Shown: in pieces, positions 29,347-38,146 of the stretch
Numbering within the stretch: the first letter of the stretch is position 1
Layout: the number at the start of each line of letters is the position of its first letter
Assembly: GCA_030530775.1 (NCBI GenBank)
Contig: JAUMUG010000002.1
Location: 62,001-126,000 of the forward strand
Origin: Lautropia sp.
Lineage (GTDB): Bacteria; Pseudomonadota; Gammaproteobacteria; Burkholderiales; Burkholderiaceae_E
Length of the DNA stretch: 64,000 bases
Direction: 5' to 3'
Notes under the pieces: model-generated
Seen by the model: only the letters and a program-made list of their open reading frames with translations
Told to the model about the DNA's origin: nothing
Databases searched by the model: none
Translations under genes and position numbers: made by a program

Positions 29347-30813
29347 TCAGCCTGCCACCGCCATCTGCTCGATCAGCACCGAACCGCAGGACTTGGTGCC
29401 CCGCGTCAACACATCGTTGCCGACCGCCACGATACCCCGGAACATATCGGCCAGATTGCCGGCGATGGTGATTTCCTCGACCGGGTACTGAATCTCGCCA
29501 TTTTCGACCCAGAAACCGCTGGCGCCACGCGAATAATCACCGGTCACATAATTGACGCCCTGGCCCATCAAGTCGGTCACCAGCAGGCCGGTGCCCAGTT
29601 TCTTCAGCATCGCTTCGAAATCATCGCCGCGCCGCGTCAGCCGACTGCTGAGCTGCAGGTTGTGCGAGCCGCCGGCATTGCCGGTTGTCTGCATGCCCAG
29701 CTTGCGGGCGCTGTAGCTGGACAGGAAATAGCCCTGCAGCACACCGCCGTCGACCACGCGCCGAGCCTCGGTGCGCACACCTTCGTCATCGAAAGGGCCG
29801 CTGCCCATCGCACCGGGAATGAAGGGATCCTCATCGATGTCGATGTGATCCGGAAAGATCGGCTTGCCGAGCGAATCGAGCAGGAACGTGGCGCGCCGAT
29901 AGAGCGCCGAGCCGCTGACCGCCTGCACCAGACTGCCCAGCAGCCCCAGCGCCAGCGGTGCCTCGAACAGTACCGGCACCTTGCGGGTGCTCAGCTTGCG
30001 CGCGCCCAGCCGCGACAACGCCCGCTCGGCCGCATAGCGTCCCAGCACCTCCGGATCGGACAGCGCCGCAGCCGAACGTGCCGACGAATACCAGCCGTCG
30101 CGTTGCATGTCCCGCCCCTTGCGGGCAATCGGCCCACAGGACAACGTATGGCGGCTGTAAGGAAAACCACCGACGAAACCCAACGAATTGGCCGACAGAA
30201 AATGTCCATGTCCGATCGACACGGAAGCGCCGTCATTGTTGATGATGCGCGGGCTGACCGCAAAACAGGCGGCCTCGATTTCCTTGGCCAGCTCGACGGC
30301 CTTCTCGACCGGAATCCTCCACGGCGAAAACAGTTTCAACGGCTTCATATCGTGCTCGCCCAGCGCCAGTCGGTCCACATCCGGCAAATCCGCCAATGGA
30401 TCCTCGCCTGTGACGACTGCGATGTCATAGGCGGCACGCACCGTGCGCTCCAGCGCCGCCGGGCTGAAATCGCTGGTGCTGGCGTGTCCCCGCCGATGGC
30501 CGACGTGCACCGATACCCCCAGCCCCTTGTCACGGGTCTGCTCGATGGTCTCGACCCGGCCCTTGCGCACCGTCACCGCCAAGCCCGAGGATTCGGAAAC
30601 GTCGGTCACCACGGCCGTCGCCCCCAGAGCCTTGGCGATCCGTATCGCCTCGACGGAAATCTCTTCGAAATCCTCCCGACGATAATCGAACAGCGGCCGG
30701 GCCTCAGCCTTGTCGGCCGCCTTGACGTAGGATGCCGACAGGCGCGGCGTGGTTGCACGGCGGCGCACCGGGTTGACGGCAACGGCAGCGGATTTCGGAA
30801 CGACTCGACTCAT
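29347..30813 (-). CDS. pmbA: Metalloprotease PmbA/TldE
   Basis: Subunit of the TldD/TldE heterodimeric metalloprotease that degrades unfolded peptides and matures some modified peptides. Family features: VRKGRVETIEQTRDKGLGVSV near residue 78, VEKAVELAKEIEAAC, and C-terminal DLMGQGVNYVTGDYSRGASGFWVENGEI. That last motif and FDDEGVRTE are hallmark blocks. I chose the ATG at 30813 (488 aa) because the upstream 18 codons look non-coding. Its partner tldD is not in the window. Divergent from darP. Confidence 0.94.
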   Translation of the reverse strand: MSRVVPKSAAVAVNPVRRRATTPRLSASYVKAADKAEARPLFDYRREDFEEISVEAIRIAKALGATAVVTDVSESSGLAVTVRKGRVETIEQTRDKGLGVSVHVGHRRGHASTSDFSPAALERTVRAAYDIAVVTGEDPLADLPDVDRLALGEHDMKPLKLFSPWRIPVEKAVELAKEIEAACFAVSPRIINNDGASVSIGHGHFLSANSLGFVGGFPYSRHTLSCGPIARKGRDMQRDGWYSSARSAAALSDPEVLGRYAAERALSRLGARKLSTRKVPVLFEAPLALGLLGSLVQAVSGSALYRRATFLLDSLGKPIFPDHIDIDEDPFIPGAMGSGPFDDEGVRTEARRVVDGGVLQGYFLSSYSARKLGMQTTGNAGGSHNLQLSSRLTRRGDDFEAMLKKLGTGLLVTDLMGQGVNYVTGDYSRGASGFWVENGEIQYPVEEITIAGNLADMFRGIVAVGNDVLTRGTKSCGSVLIEQMAVAG

Positions 30814-30895
30814 CGGCGGGCAGACCCTGCAAAAGTGGAAATGGAAGTGCCAAGTATCATATAGCACTCCGCCACACGCCTTCTACCTTTGATCC

Positions 30896-31504
30896 ATGAA
30901 AACAGCGCACGATGATGAAGCCTTCGACGCGCAGGACAACGAGGACATTCCTCTCAGCAAGACCCGTCGCAAACAGCAGATGCATGCTCTGCAGACCCTG
31001 GGGCAGCGGCTGGTCGAGCTGGCGCCACAGCGCCTGGATCGCATCCGCGCCGTGCTGCCCGAAAACCTGCTGCAAGCGGTCGAGGAAGCGCGTCGTATCA
31101 AAAGCCACGAGGGTCGGCGCCGACAACTGCAGTTCATCGGCAAGCTGATGCGCTCAGTCGATGCCCAAGCCATCGAAGCCGTGCTGGCCATCGACGACGA
31201 ACGCCACCATGGTGCCGTGCACGTCATGCACCGTGCCGAACACTGGCGTGACGGTCTGATCGACGACAGCCTGTCACTGACCGACTTCATCGCCCAATAC
31301 CCGGCGGCTGCCCAGGCCGGCCTGCCATCACTACTATCGAAGGCACGCAAGGAGAAAACCGCCGGCAAGCCACCACGCCAGCAACGCCAGCTCTACCGCG
31401 TCCTGCACCAGATCCTGTTCGACGCGATCATGCCCCCACTGCCTTCGGCCAGTACCGGTGACACCGACGGCACCGGAATCCCCGGCGCCGAACACGGCCT
31501 GTGA
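30896..31504 (+). CDS. darP: Ribosome biogenesis factor DarP (YjgA, DUF615)
   Basis: 202-residue member of the DUF615 family, which in E. coli assists late 50S subunit assembly. Recognised from KTRRKQQMHALQTLGQRLVEL near residue 22, HEGRRRQLQFIGKLMR near 70, and the C-terminal RQQRQLYRVLHQIL. The adjacency to divergent pmbA is the same as in many beta- and gammaproteobacteria. The last about 25 residues are low-complexity and probably disordered. Confidence 0.93.
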   Translation: MKTAHDDEAFDAQDNEDIPLSKTRRKQQMHALQTLGQRLVELAPQRLDRIRAVLPENLLQAVEEARRIKSHEGRRRQLQFIGKLMRSVDAQAIEAVLAIDDERHHGAVHVMHRAEHWRDGLIDDSLSLTDFIAQYPAAAQAGLPSLLSKARKEKTAGKPPRQQRQLYRVLHQILFDAIMPPLPSASTGDTDGTGIPGAEHGL

Positions 31505-31678
31505 GGGTAGCCGCCGTCTCCAGTCTTCCCACAGCCAACGATCCCGCACCTCACGAGCCAGTCACGCGGGATAGTCATCCACGCATACGCCGGATTTGCT
31601 CGCGATTCGTCACCTCGATCATTCCCGCCCGGCGGTAGCGCATTCGGCAGCACCGCCCCAACACAGGAGTCCGCTTCC

Positions 31679-32284
31679 ATGACAAACGCCGCCTCCACAC
31701 CCCTGCGTGTCGGCCTGGTTTCGATCAGCGATCGCGCCAGCACCGGCACTTACGAAGACCGGGGCATTCCGGCCCTGACCGACTGGCTGAATCAGGCGCT
31801 GATCAGCCCCTGGCAGGCCGAGCCACGTCTGATCGCCGATGAACAACCGGTCATCGAGCAGACACTACGCGAACTGGCCGACGAAAACGGCTGCCATCTG
31901 ATCCTGACCACCGGTGGCACCGGCCCGGCCCCACGCGACCGCACACCCGAAGCTACGCTGGCCGTGGCCGACCGGCTGATGCCTGGTTTTGGCGAGCAGA
32001 TGCGCGCCATCAGTCTCAACTTCGTACCCACTGCGATCCTGTCACGTCAAGAAGCCGTCATCCGCGGCCAGACGCTGATCATCAACCTGCCCGGCCAGCC
32101 CAGATCGATTCGCGAGATTCTCGAAGGCGTGCGCAATCCCGACGACGGCGGTATCCGCATCGATGGCATCTTCGCCGCCGTGCCCTACTGCCTGGATCTG
32201 ATCGGCGCCCCCTACGTGGAAACCGACTCGAGCGTCTGCAAAGCCTTCCGGCCCAAATCGGCCCTGCGTCCCCCGAATCCATAG
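31679..32284 (+). CDS. mogA: Molybdopterin adenylyltransferase
   Basis: Adenylylates molybdopterin before molybdate insertion in molybdenum cofactor synthesis. Seen: VGLVSISDRASTGTYEDRGIP near residue 11, the substrate loop TTGGTGPAPRDRTPEAT near 79, and LPGQPRSIREIL near 138. 201 residues, typical. AGGAG lies 9 nt before the ATG. It converges with relA with only 12 bp between stops. Confidence 0.95.
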   Translation: MTNAASTPLRVGLVSISDRASTGTYEDRGIPALTDWLNQALISPWQAEPRLIADEQPVIEQTLRELADENGCHLILTTGGTGPAPRDRTPEATLAVADRLMPGFGEQMRAISLNFVPTAILSRQEAVIRGQTLIINLPGQPRSIREILEGVRNPDDGGIRIDGIFAAVPYCLDLIGAPYVETDSSVCKAFRPKSALRPPNP

Positions 32285-32296
32285 CAGGCTGTCGAC

Positions 32297-34552
32297 TCAC
32301 ACCCGCCGGCAGCTCGTCACGCCCGGAATCTGCCGGACCACTTGCTTGAGCTTGTCCAGAACCTCGGCCGAGGGCACGTCCAGCACAAAATTGAAGCGCG
32401 CCATGTCCTTGACGGTATGGCTGCGCACCGACACCAGATTGCATTGCTCGCGTGCAAACATATCCAGAAGATCGCGCAGCAGTCCGGTGCGGTCCTCGGC
32501 CACCACCAGCACCTCCGACGAAAAGCGTCGCGGTTTGCTCTGCCCATTCCTGGTCCTGACCGGCTCCTGCCAGCTGGAGCCCCAGCTGACCGCCAGCTCA
32601 CGCTCCGGCGCCTGCTGCAGCAACGCCGCCAACGCCGGACAGCCCTTGCGATGCACCGACACCCCACGACCCCGTGTCACGAAACCACGGATCTCGTCGG
32701 GCGGCACCGGATGGCAGCAACGCGCCAGATGGGTCATCAGAAAATCGACTCCCATCACCAGCACATCATGACCCGAGCCCTTGCCCATTTTCTTTGGCGC
32801 CGCCTTGGGCAGCACCGGCTCCGGCACCCTGGCCTTCACATCGGGCGCCGCACCGGCGTCATTACGGATCGCAGCCTCCAACGCCCGCTGACCGATTTTC
32901 TCCCGGGCCACCGCCGCAAACAGTGCCGTACTCGAAGCACAACCCAGTCGGCTCGCCAGCTCATCCAGTGACAGCGATGTCCTGCCCTCCCGGGCCAGCG
33001 CCTTCTCGACACGTTCACGTCCGACCAACTGTTCGGCACCACGCTCCTGCGCATTGAACCACTGCCGCACCTTGGCCCGTGCACGGCCGCTACGCACGAA
33101 ACCCAGACTCGGATTCAGCCAATCCCGCGACGGCCCGGCTTCTTCGGAGCCTCCGGCACGTGCCTGCACGATCTCCACCACCTGCCCGTTGGACAGCGGC
33201 GTATTGAGTGGAATCAGTCGCCCATCGACCCGTGCCCCGCGGCAGCGATGCCCGAGCGAGGTATGCACGTGATAGGCGAAATCCACCGGTGTCGATGCCT
33301 TCGGCAGCTCGATCACCCGGCCTTGCGGCGTCATCACAAAGATCACCGAATCATCGGCGGTGCTGGTTTCATCTCCGGCCGAAAGACGTGTGCCCAGCTC
33401 CTGCTGCCAGGCCAACAGCTGCCGCAGCCAGGAAATCCGTGCCTGTCCATCCAGTGAAGGCGCCACCGTCTTGGCGCCGCCAGGCGCACTCTTTTCTTTG
33501 TAACGCCAATGCGCAGCCAGACCATACTCGGCCGCATCATGCATCGCCTGCGTACGGATCTGTACCTCCAGCGGCCGCCCATCGTCGGCGATCACCACCG
33601 TATGCAGCGACTGATAACCATTGGGCTTGGGATAGGCAATGTAGTCGTCCAATTCGTCCATCTCGGCTTCCCAACGCTGGTGCACCACATCCAGTGCGGC
33701 ATAGCAATCGGACAAATTGTCGACCATCACCCTCAGGCCACGCAGATCGAGCAGTTTCTCCAGACTCAGATTCTTGGCCTTGAGCTTGTTGTGAATGCTG
33801 TAGAGATGTTTGGAACGCCCCTTGACCCGGGCTTTGATACCGCGTTCATCCAGCAGCGCCCGCAGTTCGGCAGCCGCATTGGCCACAAAAGCATCGCGTT
33901 CCGGCCTCTTCTGTTCGACGGCATTCGCCAACGTGCGATAGCGCTCCGGATCCAGACAGCGGAACGCCAGATCCTCCATTTCCCACTTGATCCGGTACAG
34001 CCCCAGCCGATTGGCCAATGGCGCCAGAACCTGCATCGCCACCCTGGCCAGCCCGGCCACATCCATCTTGCCGGCCAATTCGTGAGTAACGACATGGCGC
34101 AGCGACTGCAGCACCGACGCCAAACTCACCATCACCACACGCACATCACGGGCCATCGCCAACGTCATCCGTCGCAGCACCTCCAACTGCGACTGTCCCT
34201 CGTTGTCCTGCCAGCTGATCATCGGACCGACCGACAACGCCATCAACCGCCGGCAGTTCTCCAGCAGCGTGCCCATGTAGGCTCCCAGCTCCTCGCCCAG
34301 ATGGGTATCGAGCCGATCCTGGTCGGGCCATGGTTCACTACACACCAGCAAGCCGAGCAACTGCGTCACCCAATCCGCACCCTGCAGCTGCAGCACCGCC
34401 TCCACGCCGGCACCGTGTCCGGCACGTGACTCCCCCATTGGCGCGCCTCCCCCCGGCACGTTCCAGTCTCCGTCGCCATGCGCCTGCAACCAGTTCCGCG
34501 CCCATTCGACCAGATCCTCACGTACCACATCCTCCGATGCCGCCACCCTCAT
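32297..34552 (-). CDS. relA: GTP pyrophosphokinase RelA
   Basis: 751-residue ribosome-associated (p)ppGpp synthetase. The HD hydrolase motif is absent from the N-terminal domain. The synthetase loop reads ELDDYIAYPKPNGYQSLHTVV near residue 300, i.e. the ExDD class of monofunctional synthetases. TGS (VIFVMTPQGRVIELPKASTPVDFAYHVHT), the RIS/zinc-finger-like CCHPVPPDE and an ACT domain follow. With spoT at 26231 the window holds both classical stringent-response enzymes. Confidence 0.96.
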   Translation of the reverse strand: MRVAASEDVVREDLVEWARNWLQAHGDGDWNVPGGGAPMGESRAGHGAGVEAVLQLQGADWVTQLLGLLVCSEPWPDQDRLDTHLGEELGAYMGTLLENCRRLMALSVGPMISWQDNEGQSQLEVLRRMTLAMARDVRVVMVSLASVLQSLRHVVTHELAGKMDVAGLARVAMQVLAPLANRLGLYRIKWEMEDLAFRCLDPERYRTLANAVEQKRPERDAFVANAAAELRALLDERGIKARVKGRSKHLYSIHNKLKAKNLSLEKLLDLRGLRVMVDNLSDCYAALDVVHQRWEAEMDELDDYIAYPKPNGYQSLHTVVIADDGRPLEVQIRTQAMHDAAEYGLAAHWRYKEKSAPGGAKTVAPSLDGQARISWLRQLLAWQQELGTRLSAGDETSTADDSVIFVMTPQGRVIELPKASTPVDFAYHVHTSLGHRCRGARVDGRLIPLNTPLSNGQVVEIVQARAGGSEEAGPSRDWLNPSLGFVRSGRARAKVRQWFNAQERGAEQLVGRERVEKALAREGRTSLSLDELASRLGCASSTALFAAVAREKIGQRALEAAIRNDAGAAPDVKARVPEPVLPKAAPKKMGKGSGHDVLVMGVDFLMTHLARCCHPVPPDEIRGFVTRGRGVSVHRKGCPALAALLQQAPERELAVSWGSSWQEPVRTRNGQSKPRRFSSEVLVVAEDRTGLLRDLLDMFAREQCNLVSVRSHTVKDMARFNFVLDVPSAEVLDKLKQVVRQIPGVTSCRRV

Positions 34553-34932
34553 CTCCCATCAAGATGCATCCCCATCCATCGCATGCCGTCGGTCTGCACA
34601 TCACCACGTCCAGTGCACCCCACGGCATGTGCGGTGACGCTGCAAGCCCTTTCAAAAACTGCTCGGTCACGGCAGATATTCCGCCGTCGCAATCTGTTTG
34701 CAACCCAGATCGAGATTTCTGCAACTCGAGCGGCCAGTCTGAAAGCGATGTGCAAAGTTTGTCACATTCACGGCCCGAAGCACACCACAAAACCGCATCC
34801 GACCCCGGGTACCGCGCACAAATCCCGACCGGTGCATTCCGACGAACGGTCTGCTGTGCGTTATGTCCTTAGCGCCCCACAACCATTCTGCTGGAATAAA
34901 TGCCCTGTTGGCGACTCTTTCCACTACTGTTC
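34553..34932. other. Intergenic region upstream of the activator-like gene
   Basis: 380 bp between divergent relA and the activator-like gene. Composition is slightly more AT-rich from 34640 to 34780. I see no consensus promoter, no -24/-12 sigma-54 element and no reliable ORF. Confidence 0.4.
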
Positions 34933-36285
34933 ATGAGTAACTCGCACTTAATGATCGTCGAGCTCTCCGCCGAGCACGCCATCGGTCTGAAGCCTCTTCT
35001 GCCGGCTAAAGACGTGCTGCTTATCCAAGGGCTCAAGAAAGCAGTCGTCAAGCTGCACACCACCCCCGCCGAGATCATCATTATCGATCTCGGCACCCAC
35101 GGCGGCCCCAATCAGAACCCGTCACCAGTCGAAGCCTGCCGGCAGCTGGCCGCCGCCGCGCCCACAGCCAAGCTCATCGCAGTCGGTGCCGCCGACGATT
35201 TCCTGGCCGAGCAGCTGTTGATGCCCAATGTCTATGACATCCTGGCCTATCCATCCGAAACCCAAGCGCTGCACTACGCCGTCGAGCGTGCCCAGCGGCT
35301 TGTTCGCATCCAGCGGCGCTCGCTCGCCAACATCCGTCATCGCCCCTTCATCGAACTGATCCCGGGCGTCATGAGCAGCGATACCACCATGCGCCGCATC
35401 ATCAAGCGCTGCCAGCGCCTGGTGGGTCACAACGTCCGGATTCTGGTCCAGGGCGAGCCGGGCACCGGCCGCAAGACACTGGCCCGCTACTTTGCCCGGG
35501 CCGTACCCGGACAGCAGCACAAGAACAGCAAAACTGAATTCGAACAGAGCATTCAGGAACAGCATGCCCCTCTGCCCTATCTGCTGAACTGCAGTCGCCA
35601 CACCCAGGGCACAGAGATCGAAGCCATGTTCCGTCAGGCCATGGCCAATGACGACGGCATCCACCAGCCGGTAGTCGTGCTCGAGAACATCGAACAGCTC
35701 GATCCGGCCACTCAGACCGAACTGCTGTACCTGATCCACAACAGTGAAAACCGCTGGCGGGATGTCAACACGCTGCCACAGATCATCAGTCTGGCCGGCC
35801 CGACACTGGGCGCCAAGATCGTCGACGGACAGTTCCGCCGCGACCTCTACGACCGCCTCGGTCAAGTGCACCTGTGTCTGCCCCCCCTACGTCAGCGTGG
35901 CGACGACCTCAGGGAACTGGCCCAATGGTTCCTGGACAAGCACCGCCAACCATCCGAGCATCCGCACCGGCAGGTGCTGTCCGACGAGGCCCTCCGGACC
36001 ATCCTGCGTCATCCCTGGCACGGCAATATCACCGAACTGGAAAACATCATGCAGCAGGCAGCCATCACGGCCGAAGGCGTGCATATCCAGACGACCGACC
36101 TGGGTCTGTCCTTCGAAGAATCGGCTCAGCCGATCACGTTACGCCAGGCCCGCGATGAAGCCGAACGGAGCGCCATCGTCGCCGCGATGAAGCACGCCAA
36201 CGGCAGCATCGCCAAGGCTGCCAGCGCACTGGCCATCAGCCGCCCCACCCTCTACGATCTGCTCGCCAAGCACCAGATCCGGTAA
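34933..36285 (+). CDS. Degenerate sigma-54-activator-like protein (receiver-like, AAA+, Fis helix-turn-helix)
   Basis: 450-residue protein with three parts. The N-terminal domain (1-120) has response-regulator spacing with a candidate Asp at IIIIDLG (D52) but no acidic pair near the N-terminus. The central AAA+ domain (about 139-385) resembles NtrC-type activators and keeps FRRDLYDRL, PLRQRGDDL and WHGNITELEN. The C-terminus (408-450) is a Fis-type helix-turn-helix. Key elements are altered: Walker A reads GEPGTGRK (Lys to Arg then Lys), Walker B reads VVVLENIE without the Asp-Glu pair, and the GAFTGA loop that contacts sigma-54 is missing. It probably binds DNA but may not activate sigma-54. 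An ATG at 34900 is an alternative start. Confidence 0.8.
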   Translation: MSNSHLMIVELSAEHAIGLKPLLPAKDVLLIQGLKKAVVKLHTTPAEIIIIDLGTHGGPNQNPSPVEACRQLAAAAPTAKLIAVGAADDFLAEQLLMPNVYDILAYPSETQALHYAVERAQRLVRIQRRSLANIRHRPFIELIPGVMSSDTTMRRIIKRCQRLVGHNVRILVQGEPGTGRKTLARYFARAVPGQQHKNSKTEFEQSIQEQHAPLPYLLNCSRHTQGTEIEAMFRQAMANDDGIHQPVVVLENIEQLDPATQTELLYLIHNSENRWRDVNTLPQIISLAGPTLGAKIVDGQFRRDLYDRLGQVHLCLPPLRQRGDDLRELAQWFLDKHRQPSEHPHRQVLSDEALRTILRHPWHGNITELENIMQQAAITAEGVHIQTTDLGLSFEESAQPITLRQARDEAERSAIVAAMKHANGSIAKAASALAISRPTLYDLLAKHQIR

Positions 36286-36399
36286 AATACGCTCAGAGTC
36301 GATGCAAGTCTGCCCTCGGCCGTCGGGGGCAGCAGCCGTTGAACGGATTTGGCTGTCGTGGCCGTACCCCCTCCCTTCGTTTCGCGGGCACGGCTGACG

Positions 36400-37857
36400 A
36401 TGCAAAGGGCAACGCAACATCGGCCCATGCAGCTGCGTGCATGGTGCATGCCGAATGAGCGAAGCTTCCCCGGCTTTCACTTCTCGAGGCTTTTACCCTT
36501 GGCTGAGCATCCAAAGCGGCACACGCCCCGCCTTCCCCATCTGCTGGCATCCACCTTCGCCCTGTTCACCGCGTCGGCCGTCGGCCAGACCGGCGGGCCC
36601 ATCGGCGGCCCCATCGGAGCCCCTACCGGTGCACATGGTGCGTCCGGCAGCTACAGCCAAGGCGCGCGTGGTGCGCTGTCCGCCCCCAGCACCAACTGGT
36701 CATCCGGTCGGCAAGCCGGCAAAGGCAGCTTCAATGCCGACCGGCGTAATCAGTCGCACAATCTGCAGCGCGATTATTACAACCAGCAGCCGACACCCAC
36801 CTATCAGCAAGTGCCGCGCCAGCAGCGGCCCAGCGCCTCGGTTCAACAGAATCGCCGCCAACAGGAAAACAGCCCTGCCACCCGTCGTATTGCACAGCCG
36901 AAAGATGGTGTACAGGACGAAAAGATCAACCTCAAGCCGCTGACGAAGAAAATCGCCCGGACCGAAACCAACGCGATCGAGCACTACCAGGACCTGGTAC
37001 AGAAAGGTATGCTGGCCGAAGCCGGTTTTGGCAGCACCCCCGATTACGGACGGGCCCACGACATGTACTGTGAAGCCGCCCGTGGTGGCTACCCCGACGC
37101 CATGGTCCGCTTGGGCTGGATCTACGCCGAGGGTAAAGGTGTAAACAAGAACGCCGACATGGCCGCCACCTTGTTCCAACGTGCCGCGCGCTTTGGCAGC
37201 GACATGGGTCGCGACCTGTCCGAACGCTATAAATTCACCAAGGAAAGCCTGCCCGGCTGTCTGCGCGGCAGTGTGGTCGAAAAAGGTACGCCCGAGCGGG
37301 CCGCCACCGCCACCGAGTTGGCCGCACTCGGCAACCACACCGCCAACTCGCGCAATCCGGTGGTGGGAGCCGCCCGCGCCAAGATCGTTCAGCACGTATT
37401 CCAGGAAGCCCGCAAATACAAGCTCGATCCACGGCTGGTGCTGGCCGTCATGGCCACCGAGTCCGGCTTCAACCCCAATGCAAAATCCGAACGCAACGCC
37501 TTCGGTCTGATGCAGCTGATTCCCGAAACGGCCGAACGCTTCGGCGTCGTCGACGTGCTCGACCCGGTACAGAACATCCGTGGTGGCATGGCCTATCTGC
37601 GCTGGCTGCTCAACTACTACCGCGGGGATGTCAGTTTGGTTCTGGCTGCCTATAACGCCGGAGAAGGCGCGGTCGACCGCCACAACGGCATACCACCCTT
37701 TGCCGAAACCGTCGCCTACGTACAGCGCATCCGGGCTGCCTATCCCTTCGACTACCATCCCTACGACCCGAACGCCAACGCATCGCGCGCGGCCGTCGTC
37801 CAGGATCGAAAAAACGAAGAGCTTTCCGGGCTGAACGTCAAGGCCGGTGGAGCCTGA
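36400..37857 (+). CDS. Sel1-repeat lytic transglycosylase
   Basis: Probable secreted peptidoglycan-cleaving enzyme. A hydrophobic signal-like segment (LLASTFALFTASAVGQ) is followed by a long Gly/Gln/Asn-rich linker and a Sel1-type repeat pair near residues 208-260. The C-terminal SLT domain (about 345-460) has catalytic Glu in MATESGFNPNAKS, GLMQLIPETA, and AYNAGEGAVDRHNG. SLT enzymes open the wall for secretion systems and pili, so proximity to the Tad locus may be meaningful, but it is read from the opposite strand. The start is uncertain: ATGs at 36400, 36427 and 36448 all precede the signal, none with a good ribosome binding site. Confidence 0.85.
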   Translation: MQRATQHRPMQLRAWCMPNERSFPGFHFSRLLPLAEHPKRHTPRLPHLLASTFALFTASAVGQTGGPIGGPIGAPTGAHGASGSYSQGARGALSAPSTNWSSGRQAGKGSFNADRRNQSHNLQRDYYNQQPTPTYQQVPRQQRPSASVQQNRRQQENSPATRRIAQPKDGVQDEKINLKPLTKKIARTETNAIEHYQDLVQKGMLAEAGFGSTPDYGRAHDMYCEAARGGYPDAMVRLGWIYAEGKGVNKNADMAATLFQRAARFGSDMGRDLSERYKFTKESLPGCLRGSVVEKGTPERAATATELAALGNHTANSRNPVVGAARAKIVQHVFQEARKYKLDPRLVLAVMATESGFNPNAKSERNAFGLMQLIPETAERFGVVDVLDPVQNIRGGMAYLRWLLNYYRGDVSLVLAAYNAGEGAVDRHNGIPPFAETVAYVQRIRAAYPFDYHPYDPNANASRAAVVQDRKNEELSGLNVKAGGA

Positions 37858-37923
37858 CGTTGAAGCGGGGCAACCGCCGGCAAACGAGAACACCCATCCG
37901 GCGGGAACGTCCGGAGGTAATCC

Positions 37924-37961
37924 CCGAATCGCTCATCGATGCTCACTGATCCGCGATTCGG
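37924..37961. other. Inverted repeat between the transglycosylase gene and the Tad operon end
   Basis: CCGAATCGC (37924-37932) and GCGATTCGG (37953-37961) are perfect 9-bp complements with a 20-nt loop that itself contains the palindrome CATCGATG. It lies between convergent genes and could serve as a two-way end structure. There is no T tract on either side. Confidence 0.35.
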
Positions 37962-38146
37962 TACAACGCCGGATGCTCTTCGGCCGTTGGAATCAACCGA
38001 AACGGAGAGGACGCCGGGCCGGGTGCCGATGAAGCCTGCGGCGCGTTCTCGTCGTGGCACCGGAGCCCCCGACGATGATGAGCTGCTCCTGGCCCCCGGC
38101 GCATCAGCCCTGGCAGCCCCATTCAGCTCGTACCCCATCTGCGGAC

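Noticed and set aside
29287..30864. 525-codon open frame opposite pmbA
   Set aside because: Fully antisense to a clear TldE gene; the composition is that of a GC-rich shadow frame.
33509..34429. 306-codon frame opposite relA
   Set aside because: His/Gln-rich shadow of the RelA synthetase region.
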